Below are positions 1-8,606 of a DNA stretch of 64,000 bases, in pieces. This stretch comes from Archangium lipolyticum. GTDB taxonomy: Bacteria > Myxococcota > Myxococcia > Myxococcales > Myxococcaceae. The stretch is from the NCBI RefSeq assembly GCF_024623785.1, contig NZ_JANKBZ010000019.1:146128-210127 (forward strand), read 5' to 3'. Every line of letters starts with the position of its first letter. Positions within the stretch are counted from its first letter, which is position 1. The notes under the pieces were generated by a model. The model was not told the origin of the DNA and searched no databases. It was given only the letters and a program-made list of their open reading frames with translations. The position numbers were made by a program, and so were the translations under genes.

Positions 1-1611
1 GCGGACCTGCTCTCGGAGACGGACGCGGCGCTGTCCACGGAGCTGCGGGGCGAGGTATTGCTCGCACCGGGTGCCGCGGCCGAGCCGCGCCTGCGCGCGC
101 TGAAGTCGCTGGTGGCCCTGCCGGGTTTCTCCGAGCGCCTGCGGAAGCTGCTGCCGGAGCTCGGGAGCTGCCCCGCGGAGCTGTCCGAGGCGGTGCTCGA
201 GCTGGTGCGGGAGCTGCCCCTGGACGAGCGCGTCGAGGCGCTCTCCGAGGCGGCGGATGGCTGGCCGGAGCGGCGCGGCAAGCTGCTGCGCGAGCGCTTC
301 CGCTTGCAGCGGGACGCTGGCCGCATGGCGGACGCGGCGGACACGCTGGGCCTGCTCATCCTGTTGGAGACGGAGCCCAAGCTTCGCGCGGGCCTCCACG
401 TGGAGCATGGCGACATGCTGATGTGGGCGGGTGAAAAGGCGCGCGCGCAGGAGGCCTTCGAGCGGGCGCTCGAGGACGCGCCGGGCACCATCCGTGCGCT
501 GGAGTTCCTGCTGCCCATCTACGACGAGACGCGCAACCACGCGCGCTTCGTGGCGGTGGCGGAGCAGCTCGCGGCCATGCTCGCGGGCCCGGCGGCGATG
601 GGGCTGTGGCGTGAGCGTCTGGCCGAGGCCTACGAGGCCCTGGGCCGTCTGCCGGAGGCGGCGGAGCAGCTCAAGCTGTTGCCGGAGACTCCGGAGCGGC
701 TGGAGCGCCGCGCGAGGATCGCCGAGGCGCAGGGGCTCACGGGCGAGGCGTTGCAGTTGCGCGAGCGGCTCACGGAGGAGCCGGCGGCGCTGGAGGAGAT
801 CCTCCGCAAGTACCTGGACTCGCAGCTGGTGGTGTTCGCGGTGCGGCTGGCCGAGCGGCTCTACCAGGCGGGCCAGCTGTCGCCGGAGGCGAAGCGCCTG
901 GTGGCGGAGAGGCTGTCACCGACGTACGAGGGCTCGGCGCTGGCCATCCACCTCTGGCCGGAGCTGCTGCGGCAGCAGCCGGTGGACGCGGATGGGTGGA
1001 CGCTGTACGCCGAGGCGCTGGCGGCCTGGGACGACGTGCCCCGCGAGGTGGCGCGCGTGGACGGCTTCGGTGCGGCGCTCGTGTCCAGCACGGCGAGCGC
1101 GTCGGCCGCGACGCTGTCTCCGGTGGCCCGGCCCGAGGGCTTCGCCCACGCGTTGCCTCCGGACGCGGTGCCCGTGACGGACGAGCAGATGCCGCGCCTG
1201 CACGCGGTGCTGCGGCCCACGCTGAAGGGGCTGGGGGTGGAGGACCTGAGCGTCTACCTGAACCCGGCGGGTGGAGTGGAGGCGTACCTCGCCACGCCGG
1301 ACCAGCTGGTGCTGGGGGCGGGTGCGCTGGCCTGCTTCGGGGTGGTGGAGCTGGGCTATCTCTGTGCACTGGCCCTCTGCCTGGGTGCATCCGGCGAGGC
1401 GCTCGCCCGGCCCGGTCCGGTGCCCGGCTTCGACGAGGCGGCGGTTGCGGCCTTCCGTGCCGTGCCGGCGTCGCTCGCGGCGTCGCGCGTGGTGGCGCAC
1501 CTGTCCGCCGAGGTCCGCGGGGGAGATCCCCGGACGGTGGACGTGGGCGCGGTGCTGCGGACGAGCACGGCGTTCCGCGAGGTGGCCCTTGCCGCGCTGG
1601 AGACCGTGTAA
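1..1611 (+). CDS. TPR-like repeat protein, C-terminal part (5' end outside window)
   Basis: The frame is open from the first base; the first in-window start codon (TTG, 58) is internal, so the gene begins upstream. About 536 residues are visible. They are dominated by alpha-helical repeats with TPR-like spacing (for example the AEAYEALGRLPEAAEQL and GEKARAQEAFERALEDAPG segments). A non-repetitive C-terminal domain of about 170 residues, with a hydrophobic stretch near its middle (LGYLCALALCLGASG), ends the protein. TPR proteins act as scaffolds; no catalytic motif is visible and the partner is unknown. The next gene starts 15 bp downstream in the same direction, so it may be the head of the lipoprotein-queC run. 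Confidence 0.8.
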   Translation, partial: ADLLSETDAALSTELRGEVLLAPGAAAEPRLRALKSLVALPGFSERLRKLLPELGSCPAELSEAVLELVRELPLDERVEALSEAADGWPERRGKLLRERFRLQRDAGRMADAADTLGLLILLETEPKLRAGLHVEHGDMLMWAGEKARAQEAFERALEDAPGTIRALEFLLPIYDETRNHARFVAVAEQLAAMLAGPAAMGLWRERLAEAYEALGRLPEAAEQLKLLPETPERLERRARIAEAQGLTGEALQLRERLTEEPAALEEILRKYLDSQLVVFAVRLAERLYQAGQLSPEAKRLVAERLSPTYEGSALAIHLWPELLRQQPVDADGWTLYAEALAAWDDVPREVARVDGFGAALVSSTASASAATLSPVARPEGFAHALPPDAVPVTDEQMPRLHAVLRPTLKGLGVEDLSVYLNPAGGVEAYLATPDQLVLGAGALACFGVVELGYLCALALCLGASGEALARPGPVPGFDEAAVAAFRAVPASLAASRVVAHLSAEVRGGDPRTVDVGAVLRTSTAFREVALAALETV

Positions 1612-1626
1612 CCTGCCCGACCCTAT

Positions 1627-2256
1627 ATGCCCGCATCCCGACGTTGCCTGCTCCTCATATCGCTCCCCGTGCTCGCGGTGGCGGTCGCCGCCGCGTGCGT
1701 GCCCGAGACGGTGTACCCGGGGGACCTGACCATCGGGACCTTCGACTTCCAGGCCCAGGCCAACTGGGCGCTCACGGACTGCAAGCGGGACGGGGGTGAC
1801 TTCAACCGGCTGGTGGACGGGGGCTTCGCCTTCTCGGGCACCTTCTCGCGAGACAGCCTGGACGGTGGGGTGTGGTTCACCATCGACGGCTTCTCGCGCA
1901 AGGCGGTCTTCGACGCTCCGACACAGCGGTACGTGACGACCCACCGGGCCGGGGCGCAGATTCCGAGCTGTGGCGAGGGCTGCAAGGGCGCGGAGATAGA
2001 GGAATCGATGTCGGTGGTGGTGCTGAGCGACAGCCAGGACCGGGCCATTGGCAGCCGGTGCGCCAACCTGACGGATGGAGGATTGCCGGATGGCTCGGTG
2101 CCGGGCCCGACGTTGAATGGCTATGACGCCGAGCGGGCCTGCGGGGAGCTGAAGGTGGTGTTCCTGCCGGGGAAGAGCGTTGAGTGCAAATGCGTGACGT
2201 CGTGCACGGCGGTGTACGGCGTGGAAGGGAAGCGGCACTTCAATGGCGGTAAGTAA
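1627..2256 (+). CDS. putative lipoprotein, unknown function
   Basis: 209 residues. The N-terminus has a basic start, a hydrophobic core and a lipobox-like AAAC (Cys about residue 24), so it is probably an outer-membrane or periplasmic lipoprotein. The mature part contains several cysteines in its second half ([15 protein letters not shown]), suggesting disulfides. I do not recognise a family. The last 14 bp overlap the start of queC, so the two are probably translated from one message, although a functional link to queuosine synthesis is not evident. Confidence 0.75.
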   Translation: MPASRRCLLLISLPVLAVAVAAACVPETVYPGDLTIGTFDFQAQANWALTDCKRDGGDFNRLVDGGFAFSGTFSRDSLDGGVWFTIDGFSRKAVFDAPTQRYVTTHRAGAQIPSCGEGCKGAEIEESMSVVVLSDSQDRAIGSRCANLTDGGLPDGSVPGPTLNGYDAERACGELKVVFLPGKSVECKCVTSCTAVYGVEGKRHFNGGK

Positions 2257-2941
2257 GAAGGCGGTGGTGTTGCTGTCGGGAGGGCTGGACTCCACCACCT
2301 GCCTGGCGATGGCGAAGGCGGAGGGCTTCGAGCCGGTGTGCCTGGCGGTGTCCTACGGGCAGCGGCACGCGGTGGAACTGGAGCGGGCGCGGCGGGTGAC
2401 GCAGGCCATGGGCGTGAAGGACTTCCGGATCGTGACGGTGGATCTGCGGCAGGTGGGCGGCTCGGCGCTGACGGCGGACATCGACGTGCCGAAGGACCGG
2501 CCGGAGGGGGAGATGTCGCACGGCATTCCCATCACCTACGTGCCGGCGCGCAACGCGCTCTTCCTCTCGCTGGCGCTGGGGTTGGCGGAGGTGGTGGGGG
2601 CGAGTGACATCTACATCGGTGTGAACGCGGTGGACTACAGCGGCTACCCGGACTGCCGGCCGGAGTTCATCCGGGCGTTCGAGCAGATGGCGACGCTGGC
2701 GACGAAGGCGGGGGTGGAGGGGACGCGCTTCAAGGTGCACGCGCCGCTGTCGGGGATGACGAAGGCGGACATCATCCAGGCGGGTGTGAAGTTGGGCGTG
2801 GACTACGGGATGACACACTCCTGCTACGACCCGGATCCAGAGGGGCGGGCGTGCGGACGGTGTGACAGCTGCGTGCTGAGGCGTCGTGGATTCGAGCAGG
2901 CGGGGGTAGCGGACCCCACGCCGTACGTAAAGGGAGCCTGA
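2243..2941 (+). CDS. queC: 7-cyano-7-deazaguanine synthase QueC
   Basis: 232 residues, normal QueC length. It converts 7-carboxy-7-deazaguanine to preQ0 with ATP and ammonia in the queuosine pathway. The N-terminal PP-loop motif SGGLDSTT (residues about 11-18) binds ATP pyrophosphate. The C-terminal cysteine cluster ([17 protein letters not shown], four Cys) is the zinc site typical of the family. The start ATG lies inside the end of the preceding lipoprotein gene. No other queuosine gene is present in the window, so the rest of the pathway must be elsewhere. Confidence 0.96.
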   Translation: MAVSKKAVVLLSGGLDSTTCLAMAKAEGFEPVCLAVSYGQRHAVELERARRVTQAMGVKDFRIVTVDLRQVGGSALTADIDVPKDRPEGEMSHGIPITYVPARNALFLSLALGLAEVVGASDIYIGVNAVDYSGYPDCRPEFIRAFEQMATLATKAGVEGTRFKVHAPLSGMTKADIIQAGVKLGVDYGMTHSCYDPDPEGRACGRCDSCVLRRRGFEQAGVADPTPYVKGA

Positions 2942-2944
2942 GAG

Positions 2945-3571
2945 ATGGCGGGACCTGCGAGCGTGGCGTTGGGGCTGTGGCTGGCGGCGGGGAGTGGGCC
3001 GCTGGTGGACGGCACCGAGAAGGTGAAGGACCTGGTGGTGGACATGAAGTACGCCACGCCGGACAACTTCCTGAAGAGGAAGGTGTATCCGGACGGGGCG
3101 AGGTGCCTGCTGTTGCCGGACGCGGCCGAGCGGCTGGCGAAGGCGGCGGAGACGCTGCGCAAGCAGGGATACCGGCTGAAGGTATACGACTGCTACCGGC
3201 CGATCGCGGTGCAGTGGGAGATGTGGAAGATCTACCCGCACCCGGGCTACGTGGCGAACCCGAAGAAGGGGGGCAACCACAACCGGGGAGCGGCGGTGGA
3301 CCTGACGTTGGTGACGCTGGATGGTGGCGAGGTGGAGATGCCGACGCCATTCGACTCATTCGAGAAGGCGGCGCACCACGGGTACGCGGGGGGCACGGAA
3401 GCTTCGCGGAAGCACCGGGAGATCCTCCGGGAGGCGATGGAGGGGGCGGGCTTCAAGAAGAACAAGATGGAGTGGTGGCACTACGACTTGCCGGGAGCGA
3501 CGAAGCTGCCGGTGCAGGACGTGCCCTTCACGAAGCCGGAAGAGACCCAGGCACCCAAGGGAGCCAAATAA
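2945..3571 (+). CDS. D-alanyl-D-alanine dipeptidase (VanX/DdpX family)
   Basis: 208 residues. This zinc metallopeptidase family hydrolyses D-Ala-D-Ala. The zinc-binding and catalytic motifs are visible: NHNRGAAVD (the SxHxxGxAxD-type motif, His and Asp ligands) and EWWHYD (ExxH, catalytic Glu and third ligand). The conserved DCYRP segment is also present. The hydrophobic N-terminus (residues 1-20) could be a weak signal sequence, suggesting a periplasmic role in peptidoglycan turnover rather than glycopeptide resistance; no vanHA genes lie nearby. It starts 3 bp after queC and is followed by a strong double hairpin. Confidence 0.93.
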   Translation: MAGPASVALGLWLAAGSGPLVDGTEKVKDLVVDMKYATPDNFLKRKVYPDGARCLLLPDAAERLAKAAETLRKQGYRLKVYDCYRPIAVQWEMWKIYPHPGYVANPKKGGNHNRGAAVDLTLVTLDGGEVEMPTPFDSFEKAAHHGYAGGTEASRKHREILREAMEGAGFKKNKMEWWHYDLPGATKLPVQDVPFTKPEETQAPKGAK

Positions 3572-3619
3572 CCCTCTCCCTCTGGGAGAGGGACGGGGTG
3601 AGGGTCTCTCTCCCCCGTC
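3572..3619. terminator. tandem hairpins between convergent genes (REP-like/bidirectional terminator)
   Basis: A perfect 9-bp stem (CCCTCTCCC / GGGAGAGGG, 3-nt loop, 3572-3592) is followed immediately by a second stem (GACGGGG at 3592-3598 with CCCCGTC at 3613-3619). It begins next to the dipeptidase stop codon and lies before the end of the convergent thrC gene. The sequence looks like a widespread short palindromic repeat type seen in many GC-rich genomes. Its position supports bidirectional termination. Confidence 0.7.
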
Positions 3620-3637
3620 CTCACCACTGCGTGAACC

Positions 3638-4843
3638 TCACAGCGTGGCGTTGAGCTCGAGCACGGGCAGCTTGGGCGACATGACATCCGGGTACTTGAT
3701 ACCCGCGCCGGTATTGAGGAGCAGCACGCGCTGACCGGGGTCCAACCACCCATCGCGCAGCAGCATACGAGCGGCCCCGACGAGCGCGGCGCCCTCTGGG
3801 CAGATGAAGGCGCCCTCCAGGCGGCTGATGCGTTCCAGGCCCCACATCGTATCGGCATCTGGAACGGCCACGCAGGTGCCGCTCGTTTCGCGCACGGCCT
3901 GGAGCACGAGGAAGTCGCCAAGAGCCTTGGGTACGCGAATGCCCTGGGCCACGGTGGAGGCGTTCTCCCACTTGTCGGAGACGTCCTTGCCCTCGCGGAA
4001 GGCCTTCACGATGGGCTGGCAGCCCTCGGCCTGGACGGCGACGAGCCTGGGGAAGCGGACGTTCTCGGGCAGCCAACCCATCTCGCGCATCTCCAGAAGC
4101 GCCTTGTAGATGCCGATGATGCCCACGCCGCCGCCGGTGGGGTACAGAATGACGTCCGGCAGGCTCCAGGCGAGCTGTTCGGCGATCTCATAGCCCATCG
4201 TCTTCTTGCCCTCGATGCGGTACGGCTCCTTGAGGGTGGCGGCTTCGAACCAGCCATGTGCCTTGGCCGAGCGGCCGACGATGGCGCCGGCGTCGGTGAT
4301 CTGCCCCCGGACCATGTACGCATTGGCGCCGACGGCGGTGGCCTCCAGCACGCTCATGGCGGGGGCATCGGTGGGCATCACCAGGGTGACGGACATTCCG
4401 GCGCGGGCCCCATAGCTGGCCCAGGCGCCGCCCGCGTTGCCATTGGTGGGCATGGCGAGCGCGGTAATACCCAGCTCCTTGGCCCGGCTGACGCCGGTGG
4501 CGGCGCCGCGAGCCTTGAAGGAGGCGGTGGGGTTGAGGCCCTCGTCCTTGAGCCAAAGGTCGCGCAGACCCAGCTCGGCGCCCAGGCGAGGGAGGGGGAA
4601 GAGGGGCGTCATGCCCTCGCCGAGGGTGATGATGTTCTTGGGATCCCGGACGGGCAGCAACTCGCGGTAGCGCCACAGGGAGGCGACGCGGCCGCACAGG
4701 TCGGCGGGGCGCAGGGAGCGGGCGGCGGCCTTCAGGTCATAACGAACGAGCAGCGGGCCGCCGCAGTCGCACAGGTTCTGGACCTGGTCCGCGTCATGGC
4801 TCTTGTGGCAGCGGGAGCATTCGAGATGGGAGAGGAAGGACAT
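3638..4843 (-). CDS. thrC: threonine synthase
   Basis: 401 residues. A PLP enzyme of fold type II that converts O-phosphohomoserine to threonine. An N-terminal CxxC...CxC zinc-ribbon-like segment (residues 9-29), common in the longer threonine synthases, is followed by the PLP lysine in TASFKARG (Lys about 110). The phosphate-binding glycine-rich loop (PTGGGVGI) comes later. The SFKARG form is also seen in threonine dehydratases, but the zinc-ribbon start and total length favour threonine synthase. It lies 10 bp downstream of the epimerase gene on the same strand, so the two are probably cotranscribed. Confidence 0.9.
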   Translation of the reverse strand: MSFLSHLECSRCHKSHDADQVQNLCDCGGPLLVRYDLKAAARSLRPADLCGRVASLWRYRELLPVRDPKNIITLGEGMTPLFPLPRLGAELGLRDLWLKDEGLNPTASFKARGAATGVSRAKELGITALAMPTNGNAGGAWASYGARAGMSVTLVMPTDAPAMSVLEATAVGANAYMVRGQITDAGAIVGRSAKAHGWFEAATLKEPYRIEGKKTMGYEIAEQLAWSLPDVILYPTGGGVGIIGIYKALLEMREMGWLPENVRFPRLVAVQAEGCQPIVKAFREGKDVSDKWENASTVAQGIRVPKALGDFLVLQAVRETSGTCVAVPDADTMWGLERISRLEGAFICPEGAALVGAARMLLRDGWLDPGQRVLLLNTGAGIKYPDVMSPKLPVLELNATL

Positions 4844-4853
4844 GGCCCGCCTT

Positions 4854-5690
4854 TTACCGGACGAAGCGAGCCAGAGGCGCGACGCTGATCTCGAACTCGG
4901 AGGAGAAGGTGGATCCGGGGGCCACGGTCAGCAGCCCCTGGTGTGTCTGGAGCGCACCTCCGGGGGCGGTCCAGGGCTCCACGCAGACGAAGTCACGGCC
5001 TCCGAGTGTCCACACCACGAGCGTGGTGAAGGAGGGGCTCCAGGCGAGCTCCACGGGGCGCAGGCCCGGTCCGCGCTCGAGCGTGGTGCCCTGGGGCGAG
5101 TGGTCGATCAGGTGCATGTCCAGCTCGGGCCCGGTGAGGTCCAACCCGGTGAAGGGGACGTGGGCGCCCTGGCGGTTGTCCCAGGCGCGCGAGGCATCGG
5201 TCTCGACGCGGGCCGAGGCCTTGTTGGCTTGGGGGACATGGAAGTACGGGTGGTAGCCGAGGTGCAGGGGCATGGGCCGGGAGTCCCGGTTCTCGGCGGA
5301 GAAGGTGAGGTGGAGCGCGGAGCCCCGGAGCGTCACGGTGAGGAGCGCCTCGAAGCGCCAGGGGAACTCGCGCAGGGTCTGCTCCGAGTGCCCGAGCGCG
5401 AGCACCACGCGCGAGGCCTCCTGGGTGCGCACGTCCCAGGGCAGGTCGCGGGCGAAGCCATGGCGGCGGATGGGGTACTCGCGGCCGTCCACCAGGTACT
5501 TGCCGCCGGGGGTGACACCGGGAGCGGGGAAGAGCACGGGGATGCCGCCGCGCACGTTCTTGGTGGCATCCGCGAGGGTGCTCTCGTCGAGGTAGAGGAT
5601 GGGCTCGCCCTCGACGGTGAAGCGGCTGACGAGTGCTCCTCGCTCGGGGACGACCTCGGCGCGAGAGCCACCATCCGTGAGGACCACCAT
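4854..5690 (-). CDS. aldose 1-epimerase / glucose-6-phosphate epimerase-like protein
   Basis: 278 residues, galactose-mutarotase-like beta-sandwich family, which interconverts alpha and beta anomers of hexoses or hexose phosphates. The family pattern is visible: GGIPVLFPAPG near residue 50, a RHGFARDLPW segment with the first catalytic His, LGYHPYFHVP with the second His region, and a Glu near the C-terminus (CVEPWTAP). No signal peptide, so cytoplasmic. It precedes thrC by 10 bp. Whether the substrate is free sugar or hexose-6-phosphate cannot be decided from sequence. Confidence 0.88.
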   Translation of the reverse strand: MVVLTDGGSRAEVVPERGALVSRFTVEGEPILYLDESTLADATKNVRGGIPVLFPAPGVTPGGKYLVDGREYPIRRHGFARDLPWDVRTQEASRVVLALGHSEQTLREFPWRFEALLTVTLRGSALHLTFSAENRDSRPMPLHLGYHPYFHVPQANKASARVETDASRAWDNRQGAHVPFTGLDLTGPELDMHLIDHSPQGTTLERGPGLRPVELAWSPSFTTLVVWTLGGRDFVCVEPWTAPGGALQTHQGLLTVAPGSTFSSEFEISVAPLARFVR

Positions 5691-5812
5691 GTGTTCGCCT
5701 CCTGGGCCCGCGCGCCGGACGCGGCGCGGGTGCTGGCTTTTAACAGGGGAGGGCCTCTGGCCACCTCGGGAAGCGGCGCACCCTGTCGTCTTCCATGCAG
5801 GGGAGCGGTGCG

Positions 5813-6574
5813 TCAGGGGGCGTGACGGCGCACCTGGATGAGCTCGCCCACGATGGAGACGGCGATCTCCTCCGGTGTCAGCGCGCCGATGTCCACGCCC
5901 ATGGGGGAGCGCATCCGCTCCACGGCGGCCTCGGGGAAGCCCGCGGCGCGCAGCCGCATCCGGAAGCGCTCGGCCTTGCGCCGGCTGCCAATCACTCCCA
6001 GGTACGCCGAGGGCTTCTCCAGCAACGCCTCCACCACGGCCTGGTCCAGCGGGTGGTCGTGCGTGGTGACGCAGAAGTACTGATCCTCACCACCGGTCAG
6101 GGCCCGCGCGTGGTCCGCCGGATCCTTCACCAGCAGCTCGACACCGGGAAAGCGCTCGGGATTGGCCCACTCGGGCCGGGCATCCACCACGGTGACGCGA
6201 AATCCCACCCGGTGCGCGAGCGCGGCCAGCTCCTTCGCCACGTGCCCCGCGCCGAACACGGTGAGCCTCGGGGGCGCTCCGTGCTTCTCCAGGAACACCT
6301 TCATCCGCCCCCCACAGCACATGCCCAGCTCGTGCGTGAGGTGCGTCTCGATGACGCGCGTGCGCTCCGGGGCCTGGAGCAGGGCCAGCGCGGCCTGGAT
6401 GATCTGATGCTCGATGGCGCCGCCGCCCACGGTGCCCCGCAGGCCGCCATCGCCGAGCACCACCAGCTTCGAGCCCGGCTTCTGCGGCGTGCTGCCGGCG
6501 CTCTCGATGACGGTGGCCAGCACGAACGGACGGCCCTCGGACACGAGGGCCGCCATCTCCGCGTACAGGTCCAT
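5813..6574 (-). CDS. xdhC: XdhC/CoxI family molybdenum-cofactor insertion/sulfuration factor
   Basis: 253 residues. XdhC proteins bind the molybdenum cofactor and help load it, with its sulfido ligand, into xanthine dehydrogenase-type enzymes. The N-terminal XdhC_CoxI domain includes GSTPQKPGSKLVV and the CCGGRMKVF cysteine motif. The C-terminal Rossmann domain has GAGHVAKEL and a VVDARPEW stretch. The start codon directly abuts the stop of the phosphofructokinase gene (TAGATG), indicating coupled translation. No xanthine dehydrogenase subunits are in the window, so its target is encoded elsewhere. Confidence 0.92.
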   Translation of the reverse strand: MDLYAEMAALVSEGRPFVLATVIESAGSTPQKPGSKLVVLGDGGLRGTVGGGAIEHQIIQAALALLQAPERTRVIETHLTHELGMCCGGRMKVFLEKHGAPPRLTVFGAGHVAKELAALAHRVGFRVTVVDARPEWANPERFPGVELLVKDPADHARALTGGEDQYFCVTTHDHPLDQAVVEALLEKPSAYLGVIGSRRKAERFRMRLRAAGFPEAAVERMRSPMGVDIGALTPEEIAVSIVGELIQVRRHAP

Positions 6575-7612
6575 CTACCCGAAGAACACCTGGGCGACCT
6601 CGAAGAACTCCTGGGGGACCTTCTTGAGCTCGCGGGTGGCCTCGGACAGGTCCACGCTGATGATCTCATTGCCCCGGAGCGCGGCCATCTTGCCGAACTC
6701 GCCGCGGGCCACCATGTCGCACGCATGGACGCCGAAGCGCGTGGCGAGCACGCGGTCGTGCGCGGTGGGCGCGCCGCCGCGCTGGATGTGGCCCAGCACC
6801 GACACGCGCGTCTCGTAGCCCGTGCGCCGCTCGATTTCATGGGCCACGATGGCACCCACGCCGCCCAGCCGGGGCCGGCCGGCCTCGTCCAGGGCGCCCG
6901 AGGTGACCAGGTGCTCCTGCTCGTCCGCGCCCGTCTTGATGCGCGTGCCCTCGGCCACCACCACGATGGAGAACGAGCGCCCGGTGGAGTGCCGGTGCTT
7001 GATGTGCTCGGCCACCCGCACCAGGTCGGCGGGGACCTCGGGCACCAGGATGACGTCCGCGCCGCCGGCCATGCCCGCGTAGGTGGCGATCCACCCCACG
7101 TGACGGCCCATCACCTCGCACACGATGACGCGCTTGTGCGACTCGGCGGTGGAGTGCAGCCGGTCGATGGCCTCGGTGGCGATGGCCACCGCGGTGTCGA
7201 AGCCGAAGGTGAAGTCCGTGCCGTTGAGATCGTTGTCGATCGTCTTCGGCACGCCGACGATGCTCAGCCCCTCCTGGGACATGCGGGTGGCGGCGGACAG
7301 GGTCCCCTCACCGCCAATGGCGATGACGGCATGGATTTCATTGCGCTCCATGGCCCGCTTCACCTTCTCCAACCCATTCTCCACCTTGAACGGGTTGACG
7401 CGGGAGGTTCCCAGGATGGTGCCTCCCCGGTGGAGGATGCCGGAGGTGGTCTCGCGCGTGAGGCGGAAGTGGTTGTCCTCGAGGAGACCCTTCCAGCCGT
7501 CGCGCAGACCCATCATTTCGAAGCCATGGGCACTGGCCCGGCGGACGACGGCGCGGATGACCGCATTGAGGCCGGGGCAATCGCCCCCGCCCGTGAGAAC
7601 GGCGACTTTCAT
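6575..7612 (-). CDS. pfkA: 6-phosphofructokinase
   Basis: About 345 residues from the ATG at 7612, which begins MKVAVLTGGGDCPGLN; an upstream in-frame extension to 7681 lacks family similarity. It phosphorylates fructose 6-phosphate in glycolysis. Visible motifs are the GGDCPGLNAVIR N-terminus, GGEGTLSAA (phosphoryl-donor loop; Gly after GGE resembles ATP-type group III enzymes rather than the GGED of PPi enzymes), PKTIDNDLNGTD with the catalytic Asp, and MGRHVGWIA. It is directly adjacent to xdhC. In Myxococcus a PFK is coupled to the Pkn4 kinase; no kinase gene is beside this one. Confidence 0.93.
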   Translation of the reverse strand: MKVAVLTGGGDCPGLNAVIRAVVRRASAHGFEMMGLRDGWKGLLEDNHFRLTRETTSGILHRGGTILGTSRVNPFKVENGLEKVKRAMERNEIHAVIAIGGEGTLSAATRMSQEGLSIVGVPKTIDNDLNGTDFTFGFDTAVAIATEAIDRLHSTAESHKRVIVCEVMGRHVGWIATYAGMAGGADVILVPEVPADLVRVAEHIKHRHSTGRSFSIVVVAEGTRIKTGADEQEHLVTSGALDEAGRPRLGGVGAIVAHEIERRTGYETRVSVLGHIQRGGAPTAHDRVLATRFGVHACDMVARGEFGKMAALRGNEIISVDLSEATRELKKVPQEFFEVAQVFFG

Positions 7613-7784
7613 GAGGTGCCCTTCTAACGCACCTGGGGGACGAATCATCCGCGAAGTTGGTGTAAACCGCCCGGCAGCCACGGTGGCGGTCGGCCAGAGG
7701 TGGATGACCCGAGGTCGTTAAGGGAGCGGACGGACGGGGCCTCCCCCGATCGCGGACCCTACTTGGCTCGAATCCAGGCGGGGC

Positions 7785-8606
7785 ATGATGCGATGGGTGA
7801 CGTGCCGCTTTGTCGGAGCGCGCGCTTTGGCTATGCTGCCCGCTCTCTCTCGCTCCGGCCACGCCTTGAACGTCCGCGTCTTCGCCACCGAGCTGGAAGC
7901 TGCCACCGCCTGTGCCGGCCTCGTGGCCGCTGCCATCCGGGAGAAGCCCTCGTTGGTCCTCGGGCTGCCGACCGGACGCACTCCGCTCAACGTGTACCGG
8001 GAGATGGGGGCCCTGCACCGGCGCGGGGAGGTGGACCTCTCGCGGGTGACCACCTTCAACGTGGACGAGTTCCTCGGCCTGCCGCCCGACGACCCGGGCA
8101 GCTTCCGGGCCTACATGGAGCGACACCTCTTCCAGCACGTCAACCTGGCCCCCGAGCGCATCCATTTCCTGGATGGGAGCGCGGAGCGGGCCGAGCGCGA
8201 GTGCGCCCGCTATGACGCGCAGCTGGCGATGGCGGGAGGGTTGGACCTGTTGCTGTTGGGCGTCGGCTCGAACGGGCAGGTGGCCTTCAACGAGCCGGGG
8301 GAGAATCTGCAGTCGGCGAGCCACCGGGCGAGGCTGTCCCGGGATTCACGCCAGGCCCTGGCCTCCTTCTTCGGGGAGGACGTGTCGAAGGTGCCGCTGG
8401 CGGGGCTCACGCTGGGCATGGGCTCGTTGCTGCAAGCGCGCCGGGTGGTGCTACTGGCCTTCGGGGTGAACAAGGCGGCGGCGGTGACGGCGCTGGTGCG
8501 CGGCCCCCTGACCACCCAGTGCCCGGCCTCGCTCCTCCAACTCCACGGCAACGTGGAGGTCTGGGTGGACGCGGCGGCCGGGCGAGGCCTCGAAGGCTCC
8601 CGCTAG
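7785..8606 (+). CDS. glucosamine-6-phosphate deaminase/isomerase-like protein (NagB family)
   Basis: Up to 273 residues. Homology with NagB begins at NVRVFATELEAA, so true translation may start at TTG 7866 or ATG 7833 rather than 7785. Family motifs include LGLPTGRTPLNVY (phosphate loop), FNVDEFLGL (catalytic Asp) and GSNGQVAFNEPG. The last normally reads G-x-(D/N)-G-H-(I)-AFNEP: here the conserved ring-opening histidine is glutamine, so deaminase activity is doubtful. It could be a 6-phosphogluconolactonase-like or altered sugar-phosphate isomerase. It is tail-to-tail with the next gene with no spacer (TAG/CTA). Confidence 0.85.
   Translation: MMRWVTCRFVGARALAMLPALSRSGHALNVRVFATELEAATACAGLVAAAIREKPSLVLGLPTGRTPLNVYREMGALHRRGEVDLSRVTTFNVDEFLGLPPDDPGSFRAYMERHLFQHVNLAPERIHFLDGSAERAERECARYDAQLAMAGGLDLLLLGVGSNGQVAFNEPGENLQSASHRARLSRDSRQALASFFGEDVSKVPLAGLTLGMGSLLQARRVVLLAFGVNKAAAVTALVRGPLTTQCPASLLQLHGNVEVWVDAAAGRGLEGSR

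Noticed and set aside
2945..3571. Vancomycin-resistance operon (vanX)
   Set aside because: The dipeptidase motifs fit, but vanH, vanA and regulator genes are absent; a housekeeping or peptidoglycan-recycling role is more likely.
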